Shown: positions 18,076 through 28,444, counted from the first letter of the stretch. The stretch: DNA of 64,000 nt from Corynebacterium felinum (GCF_030408755.1 NZ_CP047209.1:1302001-1366000), one strand, 5' to 3'. Notes: a model not told the origin generated them from the sequence alone. Numbers and translations are program-made.

Positions 18076-19239
18076 TTAAGAAGTAGGCAACGAGAACTTA
18101 TCGCAGGCTAAGGTGAGTGTGGCGCAGAGCTGATTGATCTGGTCGAGAGTGTGGTGTGCGGTTATCGTGATGCGCAGGATCGCCTGGTTACGGGCAACGG
18201 TGGGGTAGCGAATGGCGGGTACAAAAATGCCGTTATCCATGAGGTGTTGGGAGATGGTCATGCAGCGTTGTTCATCCCCAATGGGTATGCGCACAATTGG
18301 TGTGGGGATTGCTGGTGGGGTAAGTCCGAGTCCGCGATGTAGTTGGTAAATATGGGCGCGAAGCGTGTCGATTCTTTCCGGTTCACGGTCGATGATGGCC
18401 AGTGCTTCGCGTACTGCGCCCACAATCAGTGGGCTGGGAGATGTGGAAAAGACAAAGCCACGGGCTTGACTTTTGAGAAAGTGGGCAACGTTGGCGCTGC
18501 ACAGGGCCATTCCTCCTTCCACTCCGAGGGCTTTGGATGCGGTGCTGATGAGAATGTCTGGTTTTATCTGAGTTGCTTCGATTACACCGCGCCCAGTTTC
18601 CCCCACGGTGCCGGTGCCGTGGGCATCATCAATGAGGAGCCAGGCATCGTGTGTATCGGCAAGGGCGCGTAGTGCTGCAAGGTCGGCGGTAGCGCCCGAC
18701 ATGGAGAAGACGCCATCGCTGATAATCAGTGCGTGGGGCGTGGTGCGGGAACGCAGGAGGAGGTCGAGTACTTCGTAGTTGCGGTGCGGGTACACAACGG
18801 TGCGCGCGTGTCGCTGCATCCGCATGCCGTCGATAAGCGAGGCGTGGTTGTGCTCATCGGAGAAGAAGGTGACATCGGGGTCGGCGAGGGCAGAAATGAC
18901 TGCGACGTTGCACTGGTACCCGCTGGCGAAAAATACTGCGTCGGGGTAGCCGAAAAATGTTGCGAGTTCGCGTTCGAGCGCGGCATGAATGCTTGTTCCG
19001 GTGGTCAGGCGTGATCCGCCGGAGCCTACCCCGAGTGCTGTGCCCTGTTCGCAGGCGGCGCGCAGTAGCGCGGGGTGTGTGGAGAGTCCGAGGTAGTCGG
19101 AGGTTGCGAATTGCAGGAGGGTGCGCCCGTCGATGTTTGCGGTGGGCGTTTGGGCGGAAGTGAAGTGGCGGATCTGGCGGCTAAGTCCGCGTTGCGCCCA
19201 CTCGTCGGAGCGGGATTGGGTGAAAGTATTGATGTCCAC
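18076..19239 (-). CDS. bioF: 8-amino-7-oxononanoate synthase
   Basis: A PLP enzyme of 387 residues that condenses pimeloyl-CoA (or -ACP) with alanine in biotin synthesis. Family blocks: FATSDYLGLSTHPAL, GVGSGGSRLTTGTSIHAALERELATFFGYPDAVFFASGYQCN, DEHNHASLIDGMR (substrate site), DDAHGTGTVGETGRG (Asp binding the PLP ring) and STASKALGVEGGMA with the Schiff-base Lys near 231. It lies 92 bp downstream of bioW in the same direction, so the pair covers two successive steps: pimelate to pimeloyl-CoA to 8-amino-7-oxononanoate. No other bio gene is in the window. Confidence 0.93.
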   Translation of the reverse strand: MDINTFTQSRSDEWAQRGLSRQIRHFTSAQTPTANIDGRTLLQFATSDYLGLSTHPALLRAACEQGTALGVGSGGSRLTTGTSIHAALERELATFFGYPDAVFFASGYQCNVAVISALADPDVTFFSDEHNHASLIDGMRMQRHARTVVYPHRNYEVLDLLLRSRTTPHALIISDGVFSMSGATADLAALRALADTHDAWLLIDDAHGTGTVGETGRGVIEATQIKPDILISTASKALGVEGGMALCSANVAHFLKSQARGFVFSTSPSPLIVGAVREALAIIDREPERIDTLRAHIYQLHRGLGLTPPAIPTPIVRIPIGDEQRCMTISQHLMDNGIFVPAIRYPTVARNQAILRITITAHHTLDQINQLCATLTLACDKFSLPTS

Positions 19240-19331
19240 GTGTGAGGTCTCCTGGTGTGCGCGGGGATGGTGCGGGATGCTGTGCGGGTGCTGGGGCGAG
19301 GGGTGGGTGAGAGGTGGATGAGAGGTGGGGG

Positions 19332-20072
19332 TTAGTGTTTGGGGTCGAGGATGAGGGTGGGTGTGTGTTGGAGAAAGTTCACAGTGTCAAGTATCAGGGC
19401 TGGATTAGTGGTATCAAGGAGTATTACTCTGCCGCCGAGGCTTGCTTGTTTAAGTTCTGGAATGCGGAAGTATGTGCCGTTGATAGCTACGTACCCGGTG
19501 TGGTAGTTGGGGTCGTCGCTGATGCATAGTTCAGCTAAGACGTGGGGTGCGGCGAGTACTTTGGTGGCCAGTCGCCGCGCCTCATAGTGCGCGTCTTTGC
19601 AGGATGCATTGTCGCCGTTGTGCCCGAAACGGCTCACTCGCACGCCGCGCATGGGATCGAGGTTGACGCTTTCTTCAACTCTGTGTCCATCCGCGCCGAG
19701 CAGTGCTGCCCCGCGCATATGCGCGATGTTTCGCAGGAGGCTTTCGGCGGGTTCTGCAAGTGCGCGAAATTGTGGTGGCAGGTGGTGGCGCAGGAGCGTG
19801 ACGACGTCGGTACCGGCTGCGCATTCGATGCTGGGAAGCATGGGTAGATGGAGTAGTTCGTCTTCGGCGCACTGTTCAACGGTGATGGTGATGGTGTCTG
19901 CTTGTCCTTTGGGGTGGGTGAGTGCGCGTTGAAGATAAGAGGAGACGGTGGCATTGAGTTTCGCGATGGTGGGTTCTTGGTGGGATTCGTCCGTGGTGTG
20001 GATGAGTGTTTCCGCCCCGGAAATGTGCTGGGTGGACTGACTTGAGCGCATGCGGACTGAATACCAAACCAT
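19332..20072 (-). CDS. bioW: 6-carboxyhexanoate-CoA ligase (pimeloyl-CoA synthetase)
   Basis: A 246-residue ATP-dependent ligase that activates free pimelate to pimeloyl-CoA. BioW hallmarks: YSVRMRSSQ...HISGAETLI at the start, RGAALLGADGHRVE and RGVRVSRFG in the middle, HYEARRLATKVLAAPHVLAELCISDDPNYHTGYVAI and GGRVILLDT near the end. The length is normal for the family. The start is ATG 20072; ATG 20051 would cut the conserved YSVRMR. Having bioW means the cell can use pimelate rather than the BioC-BioH route. It is divergent from ptsG across a gap of about 295 bp. Confidence 0.9.
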   Translation of the reverse strand: MVWYSVRMRSSQSTQHISGAETLIHTTDESHQEPTIAKLNATVSSYLQRALTHPKGQADTITITVEQCAEDELLHLPMLPSIECAAGTDVVTLLRHHLPPQFRALAEPAESLLRNIAHMRGAALLGADGHRVEESVNLDPMRGVRVSRFGHNGDNASCKDAHYEARRLATKVLAAPHVLAELCISDDPNYHTGYVAINGTYFRIPELKQASLGGRVILLDTTNPALILDTVNFLQHTPTLILDPKH

Positions 20073-20367
20073 AGGTCTGCATTTTAGCAGTTCCCACCAT
20101 GAATTGAATGATGTTTAAGTGATGTGTCATGTGGTTTTGGTTAACAATATTCTGTGTTTCTGTGGGAATTTTCAAGGGTTTATTGGTTTTTACAAAGGGT
20201 GTAAGTGTGAAGTTTTCCGCATTGTTGTGAATTTTGTGACTTTCGCTTGGATACAGCCATGATTATGGCCTAATGTTGTGGTTAATGTTCTGGTTTTAGT
20301 TCCGAACAAAACCAGAGCCCCACTAGTCCCGTTTGTGTTTTTGTTACTAACTACGGAAAGGCTTGAA
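20073..20367. promoter_or_regulatory. Divergent bioW / ptsG control region
   Basis: A 295-bp A+T-rich gap serving two divergent genes. CGGAAAGG lies about 10 bases before the ptsG start. In C. glutamicum ptsG is under SugR and GlxR; a weak TGTGAA...GTGAC dyad near 20228-20240 could be a GlxR-like site but is too imperfect to assert. No BioQ-type palindrome is obvious. Confidence 0.45.
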
Positions 20368-22410
20368 ATGGCTGCACAGGCTACGTCTCTCAAGCAAACC
20401 TCCGAGTTTATTCTCGAGAAGGTTGGCGGCGCAGAGAATGTTGCTTCGCTGTCGCACTGTGCGACGCGTCTTCGGTTCCAGTTGTTTGATCAATCCAAGG
20501 CGGATCAGGCGGCACTGGATGCAAACCCTGAAGTTTTAGGGGTGGTTCCTCAGGGAACTACTGGTTTGCAGGTAGTCATGGGTGGCGCTGTTGCCAACTA
20601 CTACCAAGAATTGGTTCGTATGCCGGGCATGGGGGAGAAGGACGAGAATTCCGCTTCCTCCAAGAAGCAGTACTCCGGTGTTCGCGGTAAGTACTCCAAG
20701 GTGGATTACTGCTTCGAGTTCCTCTCTGATACCTTCCGCCCAATTCTGTGGGCATTGTTGGGTGCATCGCTGATTATCACCCTCCTCGTGCTGTTCGATA
20801 CTTTTGGCTTGGCCAAGTTCCCAACAGGCCCTGAGGCTGGCGATCAGTTCGCAGCGCTTCCTGCCGGATTCCAGTTGATGCACGCCATGTGGAAATCGGT
20901 GTTCTACTTCCTGCCAATCATGGTTGGTGCTACTGCTGCTCGTAAGCTGGGCGCCAATGAATGGGTGGGTGCAGCTATCCCTGCGGCCTTCCTCACCCCA
21001 GACTTCCTTGCTATTGGTAACAAGGGTGACGTCGTTCAGGTTTTCGGTGCATCTTTGGTTCTCAACGATTACGGTGGACAGGTCTTCCCACCGCTGATCG
21101 CGGCTATTGGTTTGTTCTGGGTTGAAAAGGGTCTGAAGAAGATCATTCCTTCTTCAATTCAGATGGTTTTCGTTCCATTCTTCTCCCTGCTCGTCATGAT
21201 CCCAGCCACCGCTTTTGTTCTCGGCCCCTTCGGCATTGGCGTTGGTAATGGCATCACCTCTCTGCTTACTGCAGTCAACGGTTTTAGCCCATTCATTCTT
21301 GCGATCATCATTCCTTGCCTCTACCCATTCTTGGTTCCATTGGGTCTACACTGGCCACTGAACGCAATCATGATTCAGAACATTGCAGTGTTGGGCTACG
21401 ACTTCATCCAAGGCCCCATGGGTGCCTGGAACTTTGCCTGCTTCGGCGTTGTCACCGGTGTGTTCATCACCTCCCTGATGGAACGCAACACCGCTATGCG
21501 CCAGGTGTCCTTCGGTGGCATGATGGCCGGTTTGCTCGGCGGTATTTCCGAGCCTTCGCTCTACGGTGTGCTTCTGCGCTTCCGTAAGTCTTACATTCGC
21601 CTTCTCGCAGGCTGTGTGGCCGGCGGTATCGTGATGGGTATTTTCGACGTCAAGGCTCATGCTTTCGTCTTCACCTCCTTGCTCACCATTCCAGCTATGA
21701 GCCCTTACTACGGCTACGCCATCGGTATTGCAGTAGCCTTCTTCACCTCCATGACTCTGGTGATTCTGTTCGACTACCGTACCAAGGACGAAAAAGCTGA
21801 GGTTCTTGCTCAGCTTGCTGCAGCGCGCGAGCAGGAAGAGGAAGCAAAGACCCCGCTGGTTGCAGCTGCTGCAACCCCAACTGCTGAAACTGCAGCGAAA
21901 GAAAATGCAGTGGCAGTAGCTGAAGAAACAGTCAAGACTGCACTTCAACCCGGCGCTGTTAGCTTCGTGTCTGCACCGCTGGACGGTGAAATTGTGCCTT
22001 TAAGTGAGGTTCCTGACCCAATTTTTGCCACCGCAAAGCTGGGCAAGGGTGTTGCCATTAAGCCAACCGGCACCCAAGTTGTTGCGCCTGCCGCTGGTAC
22101 CGTGATTGCGGTACAGAAGTCTGGTCACGCTGTAGGCTTGCGTCTCGACAACGGCATCGAACTGTTGGTTCACGTCGGTATCGACACCGTTCAGTTGGGC
22201 GGTGAAGGCTTCGAGGTACACGTGGCACGCAAGCAGCGTGTCGAAGCCGGTGACGTATTGATCACCTTCGAACCAAAGTTCATCGAATCGAAGGGGTATA
22301 ACCTGATCACCCCAGTGCTTGTTACCAACACCACGAAGTTCGCCGAGGTCGAAGGCGTTGCTGAGGGTGTAGCAACCACCAGCACCGAGGTAATTAAGAC
22401 CACCGCCTAA
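20368..22410 (+). CDS. ptsG: Glucose-specific PTS permease EIIBCA
   Basis: A 680-residue fused enzyme II that takes up and phosphorylates glucose. The EIIB domain has the phospho-Cys in SHCATRLRF near residue 31. The EIIC membrane domain runs from about 115 to 480 with FLSDTFRPILWALLGASL, GISEPSLYGVLLR and roughly ten helices. An Ala/Glu-rich linker (about 490-540) leads to EIIA, with the phospho-His in LLVHVGIDTVQL near 602. The whole sequence closely follows corynebacterial PtsG. ATG 20368 is chosen because of the preceding GGAAAGG; the longer frame from 20278 adds an unlikely leader. A terminator follows. Confidence 0.94.
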   Translation: MAAQATSLKQTSEFILEKVGGAENVASLSHCATRLRFQLFDQSKADQAALDANPEVLGVVPQGTTGLQVVMGGAVANYYQELVRMPGMGEKDENSASSKKQYSGVRGKYSKVDYCFEFLSDTFRPILWALLGASLIITLLVLFDTFGLAKFPTGPEAGDQFAALPAGFQLMHAMWKSVFYFLPIMVGATAARKLGANEWVGAAIPAAFLTPDFLAIGNKGDVVQVFGASLVLNDYGGQVFPPLIAAIGLFWVEKGLKKIIPSSIQMVFVPFFSLLVMIPATAFVLGPFGIGVGNGITSLLTAVNGFSPFILAIIIPCLYPFLVPLGLHWPLNAIMIQNIAVLGYDFIQGPMGAWNFACFGVVTGVFITSLMERNTAMRQVSFGGMMAGLLGGISEPSLYGVLLRFRKSYIRLLAGCVAGGIVMGIFDVKAHAFVFTSLLTIPAMSPYYGYAIGIAVAFFTSMTLVILFDYRTKDEKAEVLAQLAAAREQEEEAKTPLVAAAATPTAETAAKENAVAVAEETVKTALQPGAVSFVSAPLDGEIVPLSEVPDPIFATAKLGKGVAIKPTGTQVVAPAAGTVIAVQKSGHAVGLRLDNGIELLVHVGIDTVQLGGEGFEVHVARKQRVEAGDVLITFEPKFIESKGYNLITPVLVTNTTKFAEVEGVAEGVATTSTEVIKTTA

Positions 22411-22453
22411 GCATGAAGAGGGGAGTCACCGACACCCCAACCATGCTTGACTT

Positions 22454-22521
22454 AAAACCCTGCCGAAAAGTGCAGTGAGTTCTTACACAAAGAAGAACCA
22501 CCACCTTTTGGCAGGGTTTTT
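22454..22521 (+). terminator. ptsG terminator
   Basis: A 16-bp stem (AAAACCCTGCCGAAAAG against CTTTTGGCAGGGTTTT, one bulge) with a 34-nt loop and a terminal T-run. Confidence 0.75.
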
Positions 22522-22616
22522 CCATGCGCTACTTAAGCTGGTTACATCAAACTCACAGACATTCGGCATGCGGAGTGAAACAACCACACAAGCCTTGGCG
22601 AACTAAGCTAGAGGAC

Positions 22617-23219
22617 ATGAAAAAAATCGGGCTCACTGGCGGAATCGGATCAGGAAAATCAACGGTTGCACAACTGCTTGCCCACGCTGGGCTTCCCATC
22701 ATTGATGCCGACAAGATCGCACGCGAAATCGTCGAACCAGGCCAACCAGTACTACGTCAACTCGCCGACACATTCGGGGAAGACATACTTAACCCCGACG
22801 GGACACTCAACCGAGCACTACTGGCTCAACGCGCCTTCGCAACCCCCGAAGCAACGGAGAAACTCAACACCATCACCCACCCCGCGATCGAACAACGCAC
22901 CCACGAACTATTCACCCAAGCAGCCAGTGAAGGTCACCAATGGGCGGTCTGGGATATGCCACTGCTCGTGGATAAAGGACATCACACCGCAATGGACGTG
23001 GTCATCGTCGTCGACGTTGAGAGCGAAACCCGCGTTCAACGCCTCGTTACCCACCGTGGGCTGGATGAAACAGACGCACGTGCCCGCATTAACGCACAAA
23101 TCGATGACGATCAACGACGCGCCGCCGCCGACTACATCATCGACAACAACTCAACGCCTGAGAAACTCGCCCCACAAGTAGCAACAATTCTGGAAAAAAT
23201 CACAGGTGTGCACGCTTAA
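22617..23219 (+). CDS. coaE: Dephospho-CoA kinase
   Basis: A 200-residue kinase for the last step of coenzyme A synthesis, phosphorylation of the 3'-OH of dephospho-CoA. P-loop GLTGGIGSGKSTVAQLLA opens the protein; IIDADKIAREIVEPGQP follows, with the catalytic Asp; DMPLLVDKG, VVIVVDVESETRVQRLVTHRGLDETDARARINAQ and DYIIDNN complete the family set. ATG 22617 puts the P-loop at the usual distance from the N-terminus. coaE next to uvrB is common in actinobacteria. Confidence 0.94.
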   Translation: MKKIGLTGGIGSGKSTVAQLLAHAGLPIIDADKIAREIVEPGQPVLRQLADTFGEDILNPDGTLNRALLAQRAFATPEATEKLNTITHPAIEQRTHELFTQAASEGHQWAVWDMPLLVDKGHHTAMDVVIVVDVESETRVQRLVTHRGLDETDARARINAQIDDDQRRAAADYIIDNNSTPEKLAPQVATILEKITGVHA

Positions 23220-23253
23220 AAAGCACCGGTGACACCCAAATGTCACCGGTGCT
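23217..23253 (-). terminator. Terminator of the DUF4185 gene
   Basis: A 13-bp perfect stem AGCACCGGTGACA / TGTCACCGGTGCT followed by TTTTT on the minus strand. It lies between the convergent coaE and DUF4185 genes and may stop both. Confidence 0.75.
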
Positions 23254-23281
23254 ACGCGCAAAGAAACACTGTGGGTACTAG

Positions 23282-24757
23282 TTACTCGTAGTCTTTCTCC
23301 ATCACCAACGCATCTTCTTCACGCTCTACTGGTGGGGCAGGAACAATCTCCACACCTTCAGGCGCAACAGGGTTGTTGCTATCCGCCACAGCGGCAACCG
23401 CGCCAGGGGTGAAGTCGATCACCTTCTCCACCTCAAGGTTGTCTTCAACCGCACTGTTGCGCGTTGCCAGTGGCGAACGAGGTGTCACGCCAGGAACCTG
23501 GGACAGATCGGTCCGCATCACCATCACGTTATACGCACTCCACGTTGTCGCAACCCATTCGAGCGTATTCGTCCGCTGATTCGGCAAAATAAAACCGCCA
23601 TAAATATCAGGGATCGTTGCGCGGCTGACCAACATGCGCTTGTCACTCCACGGGCCTTCCAAGGAATCCGCGGTGCGCATCACCATGCCCTTATCATCCA
23701 GGTAAAGCGCCACCCACTGGTTGAGCCCAGCATGGAACGCCACTGATAGCTCAGATACATGACCATCAATCACAATTGAGGCATCCGCGGGGTCATCCGA
23801 CCAGCCAGAACCCGTGAAAAATTCGAAGCTATTTTCATCCGGGAAGCTGGCTTCCGGGCTGCGGGCGAGCACAGCGGACCCATCGCGGCCCGACTGTGTG
23901 CTCATGCGGTACACATAGCCGTCGTGAAGCACAAAAGCACTCATCTGCAGATTCTGATTGCCCGAACGGAACGCACTGAGCGAACCAACCTGCGGCAACT
24001 TCAACGCACCATTATTGACGCGTATCGACGTCGGCACCAACGACCAGTGCACACCATCCGTGCTCTCCACAGTCGCCGCATAATTCGTCGACCAGAACCC
24101 CGGATCACCCCACTTGCGCACCGACATGTAATCCATGTAGTGCTTGCCATTCACATAAATACCCGCCGTCGGAATCGTCGTGTGCTCAATACCTGGAGTC
24201 TTCAGTGAAGAAATAATTTCACGCGCCCACCCTCGGCGAGCCCAACCAGCATCAGTCACCGCCTCCTCGACACGCAACGAATCAGAATAATCCACATCGG
24301 TGGTGCGCATCAGCACATTTGAACGCCAGCCGTCACCCTCACCCAAACAGCTCATCGTATCGCCGAAGGCAATATACGTCCCATCTGGGCCAGTCCAGGC
24401 AATACCCAAATCAGTGCCCGACACCGAAAATAGCCGGTCAGTACGCTGTGGAGAACCCGGGCCAGTCAACAAATGAACAGCCTGCGTATGGCCCTTCAGC
24501 ACCGGAATCTGGCCAGGGTGACGCCCCTGATTTTTCGAATCATGACCAAACAACGACGACAACAGCCCACTTGACGAACTGCCACTACTCAAACCAGACT
24601 GGATAACCTCACCCTCCTGCGGCACCACACGATAATCGCAGGGCGCAGCAGTTGCAGACGGCGCCAACACACACAGACTCACACCCGCAAGCACCGACAC
24701 GGACGCTACAGAAACAGCCGGACGGTGAGCAGAGACGACGGTTTTCAGAAAACGCAT
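23282..24757 (-). CDS. Secreted DUF4185 protein
   Basis: A 491-residue exported protein. Residues 1-42 form a signal peptide ending SATAA. A Ser/Gly-rich stretch follows, then one DUF4185 domain (about 85-420): [39 protein letters not shown] and [33 protein letters not shown]. These domains fold like five-bladed propellers related to glycosidases and are common secreted proteins in mycolic-acid bacteria; no activity is established. The C-terminal 60 residues are acidic and disordered. The start is ATG 24757; the frame stays open upstream into the antisense of uvrB, but only 24757 gives a signal peptide. Divergent from uvrB with just 24 bp between starts. Confidence 0.82.
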   Translation of the reverse strand: MRFLKTVVSAHRPAVSVASVSVLAGVSLCVLAPSATAAPCDYRVVPQEGEVIQSGLSSGSSSSGLLSSLFGHDSKNQGRHPGQIPVLKGHTQAVHLLTGPGSPQRTDRLFSVSGTDLGIAWTGPDGTYIAFGDTMSCLGEGDGWRSNVLMRTTDVDYSDSLRVEEAVTDAGWARRGWAREIISSLKTPGIEHTTIPTAGIYVNGKHYMDYMSVRKWGDPGFWSTNYAATVESTDGVHWSLVPTSIRVNNGALKLPQVGSLSAFRSGNQNLQMSAFVLHDGYVYRMSTQSGRDGSAVLARSPEASFPDENSFEFFTGSGWSDDPADASIVIDGHVSELSVAFHAGLNQWVALYLDDKGMVMRTADSLEGPWSDKRMLVSRATIPDIYGGFILPNQRTNTLEWVATTWSAYNVMVMRTDLSQVPGVTPRSPLATRNSAVEDNLEVEKVIDFTPGAVAAVADSNNPVAPEGVEIVPAPPVEREEDALVMEKDYE

Positions 24758-24781
24758 GATGTTCACTCTAATATCAAAGGT

Positions 24782-26905
24782 ATGAATTCGTCGCGTGAAG
24801 ACCTCAATCACCTCAATAATTCCCCAACCACTGGCCCCGAAATGGTCAACCATAGGCCAATCAGCGATATTGCCCGCGCCGACGGAACCTTCGAAGTCAT
24901 CTCCGACTACACCCCCAGCGGCGACCAACCCCAAGCCATCGCCGAACTCGACATGCGACTCAACCGCGGCGAACGCGACATCGTCTTGCTCGGCGCAACC
25001 GGTACCGGCAAATCCGCAACCGCCGCATGGCTGATTGAAAAACAGCAGCGCCCCACCCTCGTGATGGCACCGAATAAAACCCTCGCCGCCCAGCTTGCCC
25101 ACGAACTGAGACAACTTCTCCCCAACAATGCTGTTGAGTACTTCGTCTCCTACTACGACTACTACCAGCCCGAAGCCTACATCGCCCAAACCGATACCTA
25201 TATCGAAAAAGACTCGTCCATCAACGACGATGTTGAGCGCCTCCGTCACCGCGCCACCTCCTCCTTGCTTTCGCGTCGCGACGTCGTGGTGGTCTCCTCC
25301 GTTTCCTGCATCTATGGTCTGGGCACACCACAGGAATACCTCGACCGCAGTGTATGGCTTGAGGTAGGGGAGGAAGTGGAACGTGACCGCTTCCTTCGCT
25401 TGCTTGTCGATATCCAATACGCCCGCAACGATGTGGGCTTCACCCGTGGAACATTCCGCGTGAAAGGCGACACCGTCGATATCATTCCGTCCTATGAAGA
25501 AACCGCAGTGCGCGTGGAATTCTTCGGCGATGAAATCGACGCCCTCTACTACATTCACCCACTTACTGGTGAAGTGCTGCGCGAAGTCCAAGAAATCCGC
25601 ATTTTCCCCGCCACCCACTACGTGGCGGGCCCTGAGCGCATGGCACGCGCCATCGAAGATATTAAAGAAGAACTCGCACAACGCCTCGACGATCTAGAAA
25701 ACCGGGGCAAACTCTTAGAAGCACAGCGCCTGCGTATGCGTACGGAATACGATTTAGAGATGATCGAGCAAGTCGGATTCTGCTCCGGCATTGAGAACTA
25801 CTCCCGCCATCTTGACGGGCGTGCGGCAGGCACCGCACCAGCAACTCTGTTGGATTACTTCCCCGAAGATTTCCTCACCATCATCGACGAGTCTCACGTG
25901 ACCGTCCCCCAAATCGGCGGCATGTTTGAAGGCGACATGTCGCGCAAACGCAACCTCGTTGATTTCGGATTCCGACTTCCGTCCGCCCTTGATAACCGCC
26001 CTTTAACGTGGACGGAATTTTCCGACCGCGTGGGCCAAACCGTCTATCTATCCGCCACCCCAGGCAATTATGAACTTGCGGCAGCTGGTGGCGAATACGT
26101 TGAACAGGTTATTCGGCCCACTGGTTTGGTTGACCCCAAGGTCACGGTGCGCCCCACGAAGGGTCAAATCGATGATCTTATTCATGAGATTAAACTGCGC
26201 ACTGACAAAGACGAGCGCATCTTGGTCACTACGCTGACCAAGAAAATGGCCGAAGACCTCACTGATTACTTGTTGGAAAATGGCATTAAGGTGCGCTATC
26301 TGCACTCCGATATTGATACCTTGCAGCGCGTCGAGCTGCTGCGCCAACTTCGTTTAGGTGAATACGATGTGTTGGTGGGCATTAACCTCCTGCGTGAGGG
26401 GCTTGACCTGCCAGAAGTGTCCTTGGTGGCCATTTTGGACGCCGACAAGGAAGGTTTCTTGCGTTCCACTACTTCGCTGATTCAGACCATTGGACGTGCT
26501 GCTCGAAACGTGTCGGGTGAGGTGATCATGTATGCCGACCGGATCACGGATTCGATGGCTCATGCCATTGATGAAACTGAGCGACGTCGCGTAAAGCAGT
26601 TGGCTTACAACGCTGAGCATGGAATTGATCCGCAACCTTTGCGTAAGAAGATTGCTGACATTCTTGATCAAGTGAGCGATAATGAAAAAGGTGATGTTTC
26701 TTCTGCTACTGCGGATGCTGCTGTGGTGGGGCGTAAAGATACAAGCTCCATGGCAACAAGCGAGGTGGAGAAACTCATTGAAGAACTCACAACCCAGATG
26801 GGTGCGGCGGCACGCGAGTTGAAATTTGAACTTGCGGGCAGGCTGCGTGATGAAATCGTAGATCTGAAAAAGGAGCTACGAGGCATGAAAGAAGCTGGCA
26901 TTTAA
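24782..26905 (+). CDS. uvrB: Excinuclease ABC subunit B
   Basis: A 707-residue helicase-like damage verifier of nucleotide excision repair, which works with UvrA (encoded 8 kb further) and UvrC. Walker [13 protein letters not shown] near residue 77; the DNA-clamping beta-hairpin [31 protein letters not shown]-like [20 protein letters not shown]; motif [11 protein letters not shown]; and a C-terminal UVR motif ([31 protein letters not shown]) for UvrC contact. ATG 24782, after AAAGG, is chosen. This leaves only 24 bp to the divergent DUF4185 start, so the two promoters must overlap the opposite coding regions. Confidence 0.95.
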   Translation: MNSSREDLNHLNNSPTTGPEMVNHRPISDIARADGTFEVISDYTPSGDQPQAIAELDMRLNRGERDIVLLGATGTGKSATAAWLIEKQQRPTLVMAPNKTLAAQLAHELRQLLPNNAVEYFVSYYDYYQPEAYIAQTDTYIEKDSSINDDVERLRHRATSSLLSRRDVVVVSSVSCIYGLGTPQEYLDRSVWLEVGEEVERDRFLRLLVDIQYARNDVGFTRGTFRVKGDTVDIIPSYEETAVRVEFFGDEIDALYYIHPLTGEVLREVQEIRIFPATHYVAGPERMARAIEDIKEELAQRLDDLENRGKLLEAQRLRMRTEYDLEMIEQVGFCSGIENYSRHLDGRAAGTAPATLLDYFPEDFLTIIDESHVTVPQIGGMFEGDMSRKRNLVDFGFRLPSALDNRPLTWTEFSDRVGQTVYLSATPGNYELAAAGGEYVEQVIRPTGLVDPKVTVRPTKGQIDDLIHEIKLRTDKDERILVTTLTKKMAEDLTDYLLENGIKVRYLHSDIDTLQRVELLRQLRLGEYDVLVGINLLREGLDLPEVSLVAILDADKEGFLRSTTSLIQTIGRAARNVSGEVIMYADRITDSMAHAIDETERRRVKQLAYNAEHGIDPQPLRKKIADILDQVSDNEKGDVSSATADAAVVGRKDTSSMATSEVEKLIEELTTQMGAAARELKFELAGRLRDEIVDLKKELRGMKEAGI

Positions 26906-26935
26906 TACACGAGTGACACCAAAAGGAGAACCACC

Positions 26936-27385
26936 GTGGTTTCTTATTCCCGAGTAATCGTTGGAACGGACGGCTCTGAGAGCTCCCTGAAAGCGGTGCG
27001 CACAGCCGCTAGTCTTGCACAGGCTTATGGGGCAGAACTTGGAATTGTGTGCGCATTCTTTGGTGATTCTGAACCATTGACGGCAAAGGCACACGCGGAA
27101 ATCCATGCGCTGCCCGTGTTCAGTGAGGATCGCGCGAATGAGATTGTGGATGAAGCACAAGCGCTCGCACGCGAAGAAGGTGCGAACAATATCACTCCGA
27201 TTACGAAGTCGGGTTCCGCTGCTGCTGTGTTGTTGCAGGTTGTCGATGAATTTGAGGCGGATCTTCTGGTGGTGGGTAATCGCGGATTGGATTCGCTGAT
27301 GGGGCGTCTGCTGGGAAATATTCCGGGTGAGGTATCTCGCAAGGCTTCAGTTGACGTGATGCTTGTTAACACCGCAGAAGCGTAA
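26936..27385 (+). CDS. Universal stress protein (first of a tandem pair)
   Basis: A 149-residue UspA-fold protein. SRVIVGTDGSESSLKAVRTA is the first strand and nucleotide loop; DLLVVGNRGLDSLMGRLLGNIPGEVSRKASVDVMLVNT carries the ATP-binding motif G-x2-G-x9-G-(S/T), read here as GNRG...GNIPGEVS. The start is GTG 26936 with AAAGGAG. It is 30 bp behind uvrB and so may be co-transcribed. The next gene is a paralogue. Confidence 0.9.
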   Translation: MVSYSRVIVGTDGSESSLKAVRTAASLAQAYGAELGIVCAFFGDSEPLTAKAHAEIHALPVFSEDRANEIVDEAQALAREEGANNITPITKSGSAAAVLLQVVDEFEADLLVVGNRGLDSLMGRLLGNIPGEVSRKASVDVMLVNTAEA

Positions 27386-27445
27386 CTAGCTTGTTTGTTA
27401 CACTGTACTGAGGCTTTAAACACTACTTCTAAAGAAGGTTTTCAC

Positions 27446-27886
27446 ATGAGCGATTATAAGACCATTGTTGTTGGAACGGACGGCTCAAAGTCTTCCATGT
27501 TGGCTGTTGAGCGTGCGGCTCGTATTGCTGCTGCGTTCGATGCAACCCTGGTTATTGGCTGCGCCTACTACGAGTCCAAGGAGCAGGCTTCGAAGACCCT
27601 GCGCCAAGACTCTGTCACTGTTTTGGGTACCGATCCAGCCCAAGAAAACCTGGATAAGGCTGCGGAGTTTGCGCGCACCATTGGTTCAATGCGCATTGAG
27701 ACCGCTGTTCGACCTGGCACCCCTGTTGAGGCTTTGATGGCGATTGTGAATGAGCACAATGCTGACCTTCTTGTGGTGGGCAACCGTGGCATCAATTCCT
27801 TGACCGGCCGCCTTCTGGGTTCCGTCCCTGCTGATGTGGCTCGCCAGTCTGATTGTGATGTCATGATCGTTCATACCGTGAGCTAA
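27446..27886 (+). CDS. Universal stress protein (second of a tandem pair)
   Basis: A 146-residue UspA-fold protein, clearly paralogous to its neighbour: KTIVVGTDGSKSSMLAVERAARIAA at the start and LLVVGNRGINSLTGRLLGSVPADVARQSDCDVMIVHT at the end, with the ATP-type motif intact. ATG 27446 follows AGAAGG; the longer frame from 27395 lies in the spacer. The 60-bp gap between the pair could hold a separate promoter. A good terminator follows. Confidence 0.9.
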   Translation: MSDYKTIVVGTDGSKSSMLAVERAARIAAAFDATLVIGCAYYESKEQASKTLRQDSVTVLGTDPAQENLDKAAEFARTIGSMRIETAVRPGTPVEALMAIVNEHNADLLVVGNRGINSLTGRLLGSVPADVARQSDCDVMIVHTVS

Positions 27887-27910
27887 AACCGCATCACGTC
27901 GAATTTTTTC

Positions 27911-27951
27911 AGGCGTTGCCCCCATAGAAATATAGGGAGGCAACGCCTTTT
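27911..27951 (+). terminator. Terminator behind the stress-protein pair
   Basis: Stem AGGCGTTGCC / GGCAACGCCT with an inner CCC / GGG pair, followed by TTTT. Confidence 0.8.
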
Positions 27952-28444
27952 GGCGTCTTAGACTGCCAAAGTGCCACGTGCCGTTTGAACCGACAGCCCA
28001 CGTAAGATCTCAATTCAGAAGCGTTTTGGGGCTCATGAATCGACACATGCTTTGGGGGAGTGAACCTCAGGTTAAAAAGATGCGTAGATGGGGATGAGGA
28101 TTGAGGAAATATCGGGTGATCGGACAAATAGGTTAGACTCGCAGTCTTTTTAATACCCCCAAAGTGGGGGATGATTTCTGGATGAAAATATCTGCCTGAT
28201 CATTAATTATTCTCACACTGTTCACAGCCAATTTCTTAAGCTTGTATCAGTATTGTGGAGCGTATGCTGGTGTTTACGTTTGGTTGAGAAAATAATTCTC
28301 AGGTGCTGAGAGTAAAAAGTTTCCAAAATATTAGATTTCTTGGAACGTTCTCAATTTTATTGGGTGGGAAATAGCCCACATACCGTGCTTTATCCTGATT
28401 AAAATTCCACCCACCACCTACAGTGCGGAAAGGATGAAGTCACG
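27952..28444. other. Long A+T-rich gap before a small-protein gene
   Basis: About 490 bp without a convincing gene. It is rich in A+T from about 28140 and should contain the promoter of the 48-codon gene at 28445. Its length suggests a regulated promoter or an undetected RNA, but I see no specific structure. Confidence 0.4.

Noticed and set aside
20073..20367. GlxR or BioQ operator in the bioW/ptsG gap
   Set aside because: Only a weak TGTGAA...GTGAC dyad is present, with poor spacing; not good enough to call.
23282..25681. A 799-codon minus-strand frame joining the DUF4185 protein to a long N-terminal extension
   Set aside because: The extension is antisense to uvrB. The signal peptide starts at 24757, so the extra part is a shadow.
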